Assembly: GCA_029856625.1 (NCBI GenBank)
Contig: JAHKLG010000011.1
Location: 1 to 20,779, forward strand
Length of the DNA: 20,779 nucleotides
Origin: Candidatus Njordarchaeota archaeon
GTDB lineage: Archaea > Asgardarchaeota > Njordarchaeia > Njordarchaeales > Njordarchaeaceae
Direction of reading: 5' to 3'
A program made the translations under genes and the position numbers. The notes beneath the pieces are model-generated. The model had not been told where the DNA came from. It ran no database searches and saw nothing but the letters and a program-made list of their open reading frames with translations. The first letter of the stretch is position 1, and each line of letters opens with the position of its first letter. Shown here piece after piece: positions 12,830 through 20,138 of this stretch.

Positions 12830-14185
12830 TTGGTGAGATTCTTGCTAGATGATCTAGAAGGTTATGTAGGAAAGGCTGCTGATTTCTTAAGAAAGGCTAA
12901 GGTACCAATTTGGTCCAGAATTTTGATAGTATTTAATGATGGTACAAAACTTGAAGGCATGTTATTACCAGCTCCTCGCGATACAGACGAATACATCTAT
13001 GTTAAACTAAATAATGGATATAATATTGCGTTCTCTGTTAATAAAATCCGGGAAATAGTATTTATAGCTAAGGAAGAAGTAAAATATAAGATTCCAGAAC
13101 GTGAACTATTACACAAACCCACTCTACCTAATATCTTACTTATAGGAGCAGGAGGAACAATAGCATCTCGAGTAGAATATACTACGGGTGCTGTTAAACC
13201 GGCTTTTTCGCCGACAGAGCTAGCAAACTCAATACCAGAAATTTTCTCAATAGCAAACATTACCACGATAACGCTCTTCAATATATTTAGTGAAGATATG
13301 CAGCCAAAATATTGGATTGAAATGGCTAAAAGAGTGGCTAAAGAATTACGATCTGGATACACTGGTGTCGTGATAACTCATGGAACCGACACTATGCAGT
13401 TCTCCGCAGCCGCCCTCTCCTTCATGCTTAATAATCTCCCAGTACCTGTTGTTTTCACTGGTGCTCAAAGAAGTAGTGATAGACCAGCATCAGATGCTGC
13501 TAGTAATGTAATAAACTCTGTTCTCTTTGCCGCACATGGAGAAGTCGCTGAAGTGCTTGTCTGTATGCATGCTAACCTTGATGACACTTCTGCTTTAGTT
13601 CATAGGGGGGTACGTGTGCGTAAAATGCACAGCAGCAGAAGAGATGCCTTTAGAACAATTGGAGATCACCCGGTGGCTTATATTAGAGATGGGAAAATAA
13701 GATACCTTAAAAAAGATTACCAACGTCGTGGTCTTTATTCTCATTCAGATGTGTATGCTGATGCAACTTTTGAAGAAAAAGTAGCGCTACTTTACGTTTT
13801 CCCAGGAATAAATCCAGAAATTATAGACTTCTTAATCGACAAGAAATACCGAGGAATAATCATCGCTGGAACGGGACTCGGTCACGTTCCCGAGACATTG
13901 TTACGACCGATTCAAAGGGGTGTGGAAGAGGGTATCCTTTTCTTCATGGCGACTCAGTGCTTATGGGGTCCCGTGAATCTAAATGTATATGAGAGAGGTC
14001 GAGTCTTGAGAAAACTGGGAGTAATACCTGCAGATGGAATGCTTCCAGAGGTTGCTTATGTAAAACTTGGTTGGTTGTTGGGTCATGACTATACGAAAGA
14101 ACAAGTCATCACTTTGATGCAGACTAATCTGAGATACGAAATAGTGAAGAAGGAGCCACTAAATGCCTTCTTCTCTAATCTTTAA
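12830..14185 (+). CDS. gatD: Glu-tRNA(Gln) amidotransferase subunit D (GatD)
   Basis: GatD is the L-asparaginase-like ammonia-producing subunit of the archaeal GatDE complex, which turns Glu-tRNA(Gln) into Gln-tRNA(Gln). The 451-residue length is normal. The N-terminal SH3-like domain (about 10-90) precedes the asparaginase domain with catalytic Thr in GAGGTIASR (106-114) and THGTDT (183-188), then TGAQRSSDRPASDAASN and IIAGTGLGHVPE. The start is either the TTG at 12830 or the GTG directly after it at 12833; GGGATGA at about 12814-12820 is the only Shine-Dalgarno-like site. A TATA-like GTTATATTTAT is at about 12772-12782. gatE is not in this window. Confidence 0.96.
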   Translation: MVRFLLDDLEGYVGKAADFLRKAKVPIWSRILIVFNDGTKLEGMLLPAPRDTDEYIYVKLNNGYNIAFSVNKIREIVFIAKEEVKYKIPERELLHKPTLPNILLIGAGGTIASRVEYTTGAVKPAFSPTELANSIPEIFSIANITTITLFNIFSEDMQPKYWIEMAKRVAKELRSGYTGVVITHGTDTMQFSAAALSFMLNNLPVPVVFTGAQRSSDRPASDAASNVINSVLFAAHGEVAEVLVCMHANLDDTSALVHRGVRVRKMHSSRRDAFRTIGDHPVAYIRDGKIRYLKKDYQRRGLYSHSDVYADATFEEKVALLYVFPGINPEIIDFLIDKKYRGIIIAGTGLGHVPETLLRPIQRGVEEGILFFMATQCLWGPVNLNVYERGRVLRKLGVIPADGMLPEVAYVKLGWLLGHDYTKEQVITLMQTNLRYEIVKKEPLNAFFSNL

Positions 14186-14208
14186 CTTTTCAGTAAAACA
14201 TCATGAAC

Positions 14209-15324
14209 TCATACTTTAAGAACACTGATCAACTTTTCAATCAAATTATCAAGCCCTCTCCTCTCTTTCGCTGAAAGTTCAACGATGCTGCCTGGATCTC
14301 TCTTAAGGACCTTTTCTACAATTTCTTTTGCGATAATCTTCTTACTCTCGATATCAATTCTATCACTAACGAGATCAACTTTATTTAAACCGATAACTAT
14401 TGGTTTTCCATTCACTAAAGCCCCAACATTCTTAAGGATGTTCAAAGATGTCTCAACCTTAATCTTGAAAAGTTCAGCTGGGTCGGATGCATCTAGTAAT
14501 AACATAAGTGCGTCGGAAAAACGCATATCATCAATATTTATCTCAAAAGATTTTATTATTCTAGGGTCAAGATCCACAACGAAGCCTATTGTATCAACGA
14601 GCAAAATTTTTTCTGCTCCTCTTAGTTTCGCATATTTGCTTGAGAGTGTAGTAAAAGGCATATCACTAACCGGCTTTTCGCAACCAGTAAGTGCATTGAA
14701 TAAAGTGGTTTTACCCGCATTATAATAGCCAACAATACACACTACTTTAAATCCTTTCTCTTTTCGCTCCATAATTTGTCTTAATTTCTCTTCGCGGTAT
14801 CTAGCAATTTCCTCTTTCAATTTTTTCATTCGCCGTCTTAACTCAGCAATCTTCGGTTTCCAGCCATATTCTCCACCAGCCCTTATAAACGGTCTATCTT
14901 TAATATGGATAAGCGAAGTAAGGAGTTTCACATAAGGTATTTCCCTTTGAATTCTCGCAAGCTCTATTTGAAGTTTTGATACAGCATCGCTGGCGTTCTT
15001 GGCAAATATCTCAAGGGTTAAATCATACCTATCAATGACACGTCTTCCCGTTAATAACTCAAGATTCACTTTCTGAATACTCTTTAGCACATTATAGACA
15101 ATTAAAGTATCCACTTTTAGCTCATCCATTAACTTAGTCATCTCCTCAATTTTTCCTCTGCCAAAAAGCGTAGCTGCTTTAGGAGCTTCTTTTATTTGAA
15201 TCACTTCTCCTAAGACCTCATAACCAGCCGCAAATGCTAGTTTTTTAAGCTCTCCTAACCTCAGACGCCAGAATTTTTCCCTTGGTTTTCTTAGCATAGC
15301 CACGATTGCCCGATTCTCGCTCAT
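14209..15324 (-). CDS. hflX: HflX family ribosome-associated GTPase
   Basis: HflX binds the large ribosomal subunit and, in bacteria, splits stalled ribosomes. In this 371-residue protein the N-terminal HflX domain (about 1-155) contains ATLFGRGKIEEM (51-62) and VIDRYDLTLEIFAKNA (96-111), followed by a charged coiled-coil linker (about 155-190) and the G domain: P-loop GYYNAGKT (199-206), FTTLSSKYAKL switch I, DTIGFV and NKVDLV. The loop usually reading G-rich then ETQLE is altered to AGGEYGWKPKIAELRRR. The frame opens at 15339, but GGAGGTGA (15330-15337) lies within that extension and five bases before the ATG at 15324, which must be the start. Confidence 0.94.
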   Translation of the reverse strand: MSENRAIVAMLRKPREKFWRLRLGELKKLAFAAGYEVLGEVIQIKEAPKAATLFGRGKIEEMTKLMDELKVDTLIVYNVLKSIQKVNLELLTGRRVIDRYDLTLEIFAKNASDAVSKLQIELARIQREIPYVKLLTSLIHIKDRPFIRAGGEYGWKPKIAELRRRMKKLKEEIARYREEKLRQIMERKEKGFKVVCIVGYYNAGKTTLFNALTGCEKPVSDMPFTTLSSKYAKLRGAEKILLVDTIGFVVDLDPRIIKSFEINIDDMRFSDALMLLLDASDPAELFKIKVETSLNILKNVGALVNGKPIVIGLNKVDLVSDRIDIESKKIIAKEIVEKVLKRDPGSIVELSAKERRGLDNLIEKLISVLKV

Positions 15325-15329
15325 CAAGT

Positions 15330-15337
15330 TCACCTCC
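15330..15337 (-). promoter_or_regulatory. Shine-Dalgarno site that fixes the hflX start
   Basis: GGAGGTGA, a perfect match to the archaeal 16S 3' end, ends 5 bases before the ATG at 15324. The upstream in-frame ATG at 15339 would overlap it and is rejected. Confidence 0.75.
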
Positions 15338-15566
15338 ATCCATCCTAATGATTTCTCTTATGATGAACTAATTGTTCTCTTAACGAGTTCCCAGTGAGTT
15401 GAAGCTATAATTCTTTTTTCATTGTTTAAGGTAAGATATTCAAGAAGACGCTCAGTGACTACTTGATTCAGCTCTATATGCGAGACTAAGTACTTCTTAA
15501 ATACTTTATTAATGCTTTATCAGAAAGATAAAAGTAAACGCATTAGAGGTGTACTTGGTAACTCAT

Positions 15567-16121
15567 ATGACATCTGAAGTAAAGTTTATTGTAGATGAAA
15601 TGCTAGGAAACATTGCACGGTGGTTAAGAATTCTGGGTTTTGACACGATATATGCTAGAGATCTGCGTGTATCGTATAATGGGAAAAGCTTTGACACCTA
15701 TCTTTTAAGGATCGCAATATTAGAGAAAAGAATCCTAATTACGAGGGATAAGGAGATAGTTCAAAGAGCTAAGCATTATGGAGTGAAAGTAATAAGCATT
15801 CTCCAAAACTCCAAAGATATTGTTACGACATTAGGGGATATTCTTATAAAGTCTGGAGTATCCCATCCTCCTGTGAATTATGGAATTCTCCGATGTCCTA
15901 TCTGTAATGGTATATTAAGACCCATAGCAAAGGAAAACGTTAAAACACTCGTACCAGAAAAATCTTGGAGATTTGCAGAAGAGTTCTTTAAATGCTCAAA
16001 CTGTGGAAAGATTTATTGGAAAGGAAGCCACTGGAGAAAAATTTCTAAAGTAATTAAAAGCCTTTCAGAAATTTTATCAAAAAACTCAGATCACTCCATA
16101 AAAGATAAACAAAAAAACTAA
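15567..16121 (+). CDS. Mut7-C RNase domain protein (DUF82, PIN-like) with zinc ribbon
   Basis: The 184-residue protein carries the Mut7-C domain: KFIVDEMLGNIARWLRILGFDT (residues 6-27) with the first acidic residue, then RILITRDKEIV in the middle with further acidic residues, which is the PIN-like nuclease pattern. It ends with a zinc ribbon whose cysteine pairs are CPIC and CSNC, followed by the family's IYWKGSHW segment. Members are predicted RNases of archaea and bacteria; the substrate is unknown. The frame opens at a GTG at 15549, but that overlaps GAGGTG (15546-15551), and family proteins start just before the KFIVD strand, so the ATG at 15567 is preferred. A TATA-like TCTTAAATAC lies at about 15494-15503. 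The last 36 bases overlap the small membrane gene on the other strand. Confidence 0.9.
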   Translation: MTSEVKFIVDEMLGNIARWLRILGFDTIYARDLRVSYNGKSFDTYLLRIAILEKRILITRDKEIVQRAKHYGVKVISILQNSKDIVTTLGDILIKSGVSHPPVNYGILRCPICNGILRPIAKENVKTLVPEKSWRFAEEFFKCSNCGKIYWKGSHWRKISKVIKSLSEILSKNSDHSIKDKQKN

Positions 16122-16307
16122 TGAGAGCGCTAGAATTATGGAAATCGCTACTATATGAAGCATGATCGAAATGTTTCTAATACGCTGAGGAGAGGAAGTG
16201 GTTGCGGCAATTTCGTATGCTAGGAATATTAATGCAATGATCAAGAGAACCCAGCCTATAGTTCCGCTATACTTAGATAAGAAATTATAAACAAAATTCT
16301 CGAACAT
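16086..16307 (-). CDS. Small membrane protein with two transmembrane helices
   Basis: This 73-residue protein is unrecognised. Two strongly hydrophobic segments (about 16-36 and 48-71) are separated by a short polar loop (TTSSPQRIRN), the layout of a SecE/SecG-sized hairpin protein, but no family motif was seen. GGGGTT lies upstream of the ATG and the start is 15 bases after the proS stop, so it is probably the second gene of a proS transcript. Its 3' end overlaps the Mut7-C gene by 36 bases tail to tail. Chance is possible in AT-rich DNA, but position and hydrophobic pattern favour a real gene. Confidence 0.6.
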   Translation of the reverse strand: MFENFVYNFLSKYSGTIGWVLLIIALIFLAYEIAATTSSPQRIRNISIMLHIVAISIILALSLVFLFIFYGVI

Positions 16308-16322
16308 GATTATAACCCCAAA

Positions 16323-17792
16323 CTAGTATGATCTAGCTATGATTATCTTATATTTTGCCGATGATCCGCAGCCTATGCATACCGAGCTAAACGCTTTCTG
16401 AGGATTTAAATCTTGATCGACTTCAATCCCCAAAATTCTCGCTTTAATTTTTTCTTGAAGATTTATTCCACACTCCTCATTACCACACCAGCTAGCTCCT
16501 ATTACGCATCCCTCATCCAAAGCTTTCTTCGCCTCATCGATTGATTTTACATTAACAATTTTACTTTTAAAGAAATTCAATGCTTTCTCTTTCATTTCTT
16601 TCCACATTTTTTCTAAAGTTTCTTTGACACTACTTATTAACTCTCTTTCCATTACACGAATACGCTCTAAGGTGTCTCTTCTAACAATCGTTACGCGCTC
16701 CTCTTGAATATCCTTTGGCCCAATTTCTATTCTGAGAGGAACACCTTTGAGCTCCCATTTGTAGTACTTAGCTCCGGGCGTTTCTGGGCTATCATCAAGA
16801 ATACATCTGAAACCAGCTTCTTTAAGTTCATTAAAAACACTTCTAGCTTTGGATAATACCTTTTCCTCAAACCCTTTATACGGAATTGGAATGACTACTA
16901 TTTGAATTGGGGCTACATGGGGCGGAAAAACTGGGCCATGATCATCACCATGAATCGTGAGCAGAGCTGTAATTACTCTGCCGGATACTCCAAAACACAT
17001 TTGCCATACGTAATCAACTTTACCGTCTGGTAATTGAACTTTTATGTCAAATGCCTTTGAGAAATTTTGCCCTAAATTATGTACGGTTCCTATCTGGAGT
17101 GATCTTCCATTTGGTAGAATAGTATCAAAGGCGATTGTATAAACAGCTCCTGGAAATTTATCCCATTCAGGTCTTTTTGTAATTATGGTGGGGATTCCTA
17201 GCCAATCAAAGAACTCCTTATAAATCTCTACTGCAAGCTTCACCTCCTTTTCATTTTCATCAGCTGTAGCAAAGGCCGAGTGACTTTCGAAGAATGTAGT
17301 GATTTCCCTCTCCCTATAAAGAGGATGTGTGGCTTCTGTTTCATATCTAAATACATTTACTACCTGAAAGATCTTGAGAGGTAGATCTGAATAGCTATTA
17401 AGCCATAATGAGAACATATAATACATCGCTGTCTCAGACGTAGGTCTTAGAACATATTTTCTATCAAGTTCTCTTGCGCCCCCTTTTGTGACCCAGAAAA
17501 CTTCTTTTTCGAATGATGCTACATGCTCGCTTTCCTTTCTAAAGAGATCTTCTGGAATCAATGTTGGAAATAGTACTTCCTTATATCCAACTTTCTTCTG
17601 AAGCTCTTTAAGATAACTATAAACTCTCTCTCTTAATTCAAAACCATATGGAAGCCAGACCCCAGTACCTTTCACCGGATATCTATAGTCATAAATTTCC
17701 GCTTTTAATAAAATTTCCTCATACCATCCCGAGAATTTTTTCCAATTTTCACGAGGAACGTTACTCAAATCTTCCACCATAATTAAGCTCAT
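16323..17792 (-). CDS. proS: Prolyl-tRNA synthetase, archaeal/eukaryotic type (ProS)
   Basis: Class II synthetase charging tRNA-Pro. The 489-residue protein is of the archaeal type: no bacterial editing insertion, and a C-terminal zinc-binding domain. Landmarks: NFxxWYEEILLKAEIYDYRYPVKG-like N-terminus, RPTSETAMYYMF loop, motif 2 FRYETEATHPLYREREITTF, FGVSGRVITALLTIHGDDHGPVFPP for motif 3, the anticodon-binding domain from about 285 (VVIPIPYK onward), and zinc ligands in WCGNEECG and CIGCGSSAK. The ATG at 17792 gives the full protein; an in-frame ATG at 17780 is also possible, since a TATA-like TATATTAAA at 17797-17805 would initiate near the latter. The tRNA-Pro gene is at 12570-12643. Confidence 0.96.
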   Translation of the reverse strand: MSLIMVEDLSNVPRENWKKFSGWYEEILLKAEIYDYRYPVKGTGVWLPYGFELRERVYSYLKELQKKVGYKEVLFPTLIPEDLFRKESEHVASFEKEVFWVTKGGARELDRKYVLRPTSETAMYYMFSLWLNSYSDLPLKIFQVVNVFRYETEATHPLYREREITTFFESHSAFATADENEKEVKLAVEIYKEFFDWLGIPTIITKRPEWDKFPGAVYTIAFDTILPNGRSLQIGTVHNLGQNFSKAFDIKVQLPDGKVDYVWQMCFGVSGRVITALLTIHGDDHGPVFPPHVAPIQIVVIPIPYKGFEEKVLSKARSVFNELKEAGFRCILDDSPETPGAKYYKWELKGVPLRIEIGPKDIQEERVTIVRRDTLERIRVMERELISSVKETLEKMWKEMKEKALNFFKSKIVNVKSIDEAKKALDEGCVIGASWCGNEECGINLQEKIKARILGIEVDQDLNPQKAFSSVCIGCGSSAKYKIIIARSY

Positions 17793-17853
17793 TTGCTTTA
17801 ATATAGTGCTTTCGGAGGTGAAGTTTTAGCTCAAATTTTGTTTATTCACGCAA

Positions 17854-18279
17854 TCATGGGAAATAGTATGTGATCAAACCGCCTAGCAAAAGCGTAATTA
17901 GGATTATTGATATCCAATCTCTATACGTCTTAACTTCAACCTCATTTTTTAGCATTATTTTTGCTTCCCCTCTACTTATTTTTAGAGCCTTTACTATTTC
18001 GTCTACTCTACCCTCTATTTTTTTCATATCCTTTAAAAGACGAACACGAAGCATCAAGCTTGTTCCAAAGAGAAGAAGACTTGACAGGAGATAGAATGTT
18101 GATTTACCCTCTATTCTTGCTAAGTACCAATAACCTCCACAAGCTATTGAAAAGAAAAATGTTATCAGTGTGTATGTACTCAGAACTCTCTCAAGTACTG
18201 TTTCTCCTGATATTATTTTTTTAAGAAAAGCTATCCTGCTACTATTCTTTCTTTGAGGAGCAATCATGTGACGCACCAT
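17854..18279 (-). CDS. Hypothetical membrane protein (three helices)
   Basis: An unrecognised 141-residue protein with a basic N-terminus, two adjacent hydrophobic helices (about 34-52 and 61-79), a charged helical cytoplasmic segment (about 80-115, rich in Lys and Glu, with RVDEIVKALKISRGEAKIML) and a C-terminal helix (about 121-139). The middle segment looks like a small helical interaction domain. It starts 2 bases after the stop of the metallophosphoesterase gene, so the two are almost certainly one transcript; a role in holding or serving that enzyme at the membrane is inference. An ATG at 18267 is an alternative start. Confidence 0.75.
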   Translation of the reverse strand: MVRHMIAPQRKNSSRIAFLKKIISGETVLERVLSTYTLITFFFSIACGGYWYLARIEGKSTFYLLSSLLLFGTSLMLRVRLLKDMKKIEGRVDEIVKALKISRGEAKIMLKNEVEVKTYRDWISIILITLLLGGLITYYFP

Positions 18280-18281
18280 AG

Positions 18282-19076
18282 TTAATCAATAATCGGAGTT
18301 AAGTCTAACAGGAGAAAACTCTTCTTAAGAATTTTTGCATCCGAGGGGAAGGGAGATATTCTTATTATCTCCTGATCACTCAACGAACTTAGATCTAATC
18401 CTATAAGCACTTCATTAAAGGCTGGCAGTATGATCCACTTAAACTTAGTGCTCATCAGCTTCACCTCAAATATACCCCAAGCCTTCAACTTCAAACTTGG
18501 CAAGATTGATACTGCAGGGTGTGTGTGAGAGGAAATAATTATTAATTCGCTTCCTAAGTTCTCAATAACCGAGGATTTTAGTTTTACATGTCCATGAACT
18601 ATCAATATCTTCGTATTTCTTCTCGTCGAGATAATTAGTAGTCTTTTTGTAATTAACATTTTGTTGTTAATCTCTAAGTTTGAGATTATTCGTTCAATCA
18701 TACCGTCATGATTACCCTTAATGATCACGATTTCGTCAAAGATTTCTGCAATAGTCCTTAGAAAATTCTCCACTAATGCGATTTCTAGCTTACTTCTAGG
18801 CAATCCAATTCTCTCTTTTAAATCACCGGTAATTATAAGCCCCCTAGCATTTGTAAGTCTCCTAAGCTTCTTAATCCTTATAATCATTTGCTGAACTATT
18901 AGTTCATCCATCTTCCTATCTCCTATTCCCATAGCACCTATATGAAGATCACCAATTATTAAGAAATAAGACGCAATAGAAATAGCGGGCTCGTTTTCTA
19001 CGAGCTCTACTACTTGAAAATCACATTTCATCACTAGTTCTTCGAGCAGTTTCCCTCCCTTTTCCTCCTTAAGCAT
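18282..19076 (-). CDS. Metallophosphoesterase (COG1407-like, ICC family)
   Basis: A 264-residue calcineurin-like phosphoesterase. The metal-binding motifs appear in order: GDLHIG (42-47), GDLKE (84-88), GNHD (121-124), HGH (161-163) and SSHTHP (182-187). GDLKE in place of GDxxD/H matches archaeal COG1407 members as I recall them. Substrate unknown; nuclease or nucleotide phosphodiesterase activity is possible. The annotated ATG at 19076 has AGGAG 11 bases upstream; an internal ATG at 19031 is an alternative since residues 1-15 are highly charged. First gene of a two-gene unit with the downstream membrane protein; tRNA-Ser follows on the upstream side. Confidence 0.88.
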   Translation of the reverse strand: MLKEEKGGKLLEELVMKCDFQVVELVENEPAISIASYFLIIGDLHIGAMGIGDRKMDELIVQQMIIRIKKLRRLTNARGLIITGDLKERIGLPRSKLEIALVENFLRTIAEIFDEIVIIKGNHDGMIERIISNLEINNKMLITKRLLIISTRRNTKILIVHGHVKLKSSVIENLGSELIIISSHTHPAVSILPSLKLKAWGIFEVKLMSTKFKWIILPAFNEVLIGLDLSSLSDQEIIRISPFPSDAKILKKSFLLLDLTPIID

Positions 19077-19132
19077 TTACTTCTGCTCTCCTAGGTAGCT
19101 GACGATCCATCGTAGAGAATAGAAGATGAATT

Positions 19133-19137
19133 AAAAA
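19133..19137 (-). terminator. T-tract after tRNA-Ser
   Basis: TTTTT on the minus strand, shortly beyond the encoded CCA (CCACTTCTTTTTAA), is a likely oligo-T terminator for tRNA-Ser. Confidence 0.35.
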
Positions 19138-19141
19138 GAAG

Positions 19142-19257
19142 TGGTGCCGGGGGCGGGACTCGAACCCGCGAGGCGTAATCGCCACCGGCTCTCCAGGCAT
19201 ACGCCCATGGCCTCATATTGGCCATGGTCGGCGCCGTTCCAGCTCGGCAACCCCGGC
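19142..19257 (-). tRNA. tRNA-Ser(GGA) with 30-nt anticodon-stem intron, A73 and encoded CCA
   Basis: Acceptor GCCGGGG/CCCCGGC, D-stem GCC/GGC, 15-nt variable arm (U-GGCG-AUUA-CGCC-UC), T-arm GCGGG-UUCGAGU-CCCGC and CCA encoded at 19142-19144. A regular anticodon arm, CCGGC-CUGGAGA-GCCGG with anticodon GGA (Ser), only forms when 30 nt at 19199-19228 are removed between positions 29 and 30. Central helix GCGC/GCGU, bulges CGA and AUG, and an 8-bp inner helix CCAUGGCC/GGCCAUGG make a strong BHB site. The discriminator is A, whereas archaeal tRNA-Ser normally has G73. Two unpaired bases after the variable stem fit Ser rather than Leu. Confidence 0.88.
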
Positions 19258-19353
19258 AAGAAATATTATTTTGACTCCATCTTCTACTAGATGGAATTAA
19301 TATTGTGTTTACTACTTAAATCTTAATTCTGTTAAAAATGCTTTCGTAGAGAT

Positions 19354-19361
19354 GAGGTGAT
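19354..19361 (+). promoter_or_regulatory. Shine-Dalgarno site of the gene at 19365
   Basis: GAGGTGAT, complementary to the archaeal 16S 3' end, ends 3 bases before the ATG at 19365 and fixes that start. A TATA-like CTTAAATC at about 19315-19322 lies upstream. Confidence 0.6.
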
Positions 19362-19364
19362 AAG

Positions 19365-20129
19365 ATGAGCTTTTGGTTATCAGAATTTGTCTCATTCTTT
19401 ATAGTATTCATGATTCCCTTCCTATTAATTGTAATTTTTCCATTCACAGCGGCTTATATTAAGGGAGAAAAAGACTTAAAACGTGCTAAGACTCTTTACA
19501 TCAGAAGCTTAAAGACCCTTCAGAAAAGGATTTTCGCCAACAGAATAGTTGATAGCAAAATTTCTCAAGCAAAACTACTTGTAGAACACGCTTTAGAGAT
19601 AAATGACCCTCCTTCTTTAATCCAACTAGAAATTTCTCTTGTCGAAAGACGAACATATGTATATTATCTATACAAGCTATTCAGACAGATTCCAGACATA
19701 ATTATTCTCAGAGCCACTTTAGAGAAATCCGTGCCAGTGACCCCCACTTATCTGATCCCCAAACGCCAGCGAAAACTTCTATCAAAGATAATGCCTTACC
19801 TCTCTGAACTAGAAGAAATAAGAATCAAAGGGCTTAGTGATAAAGCAGTTATAGTTAGCGCGGATCCTCGATATACCATTCATTACTTTGACCGTAAAAT
19901 ACTATCCGAGATTCTTAGAATAATGCCAAATCTGAATTATTTATTTATAGATGTAGCAGAGCCCCATTTAGAAATTAATTGTTCACTAAGAGAGAAAGAA
20001 GCAAAAAAGGTTCTGAATGATTTGCTAACGCTTTGCATGGATTTATTAAGCAGAATTATTAAGATCAGAAAGGGTGGGAGAGAGGTTCAAGCATTAAAAT
20101 ATATAAGGAAACTCCTCACAAGTTCTTAA
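19365..20129 (+). CDS. Hypothetical membrane-anchored protein
   Basis: A 254-residue protein that I do not recognise. A long hydrophobic helix at about 8-32 anchors the N-terminus, with no cleavage site, and is followed by a basic helix region (KGEKDLKRAKTLYIRSLKTL). The C-terminal part (about 105-235) mixes strands and helices, including a segment around VSADPRYTIHYFDRKILSEIL and PHLEINCSL, which loosely recalls DUF3137-type domains in which a bound segment is compared between stored positions; this is a weak impression. The start is set by GAGGTGAT. Convergent with the coiled-coil gene. Confidence 0.78.
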   Translation: MSFWLSEFVSFFIVFMIPFLLIVIFPFTAAYIKGEKDLKRAKTLYIRSLKTLQKRIFANRIVDSKISQAKLLVEHALEINDPPSLIQLEISLVERRTYVYYLYKLFRQIPDIIILRATLEKSVPVTPTYLIPKRQRKLLSKIMPYLSELEEIRIKGLSDKAVIVSADPRYTIHYFDRKILSEILRIMPNLNYLFIDVAEPHLEINCSLREKEAKKVLNDLLTLCMDLLSRIIKIRKGGREVQALKYIRKLLTSS

Positions 20130-20138
20130 CGAAGTTCA

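Noticed and set aside
15359..15400. C/D-box sRNA suggested by ATGATGA in the hflX upstream region
   Set aside because: No properly spaced CTGA D box or internal C'/D' pair follows.
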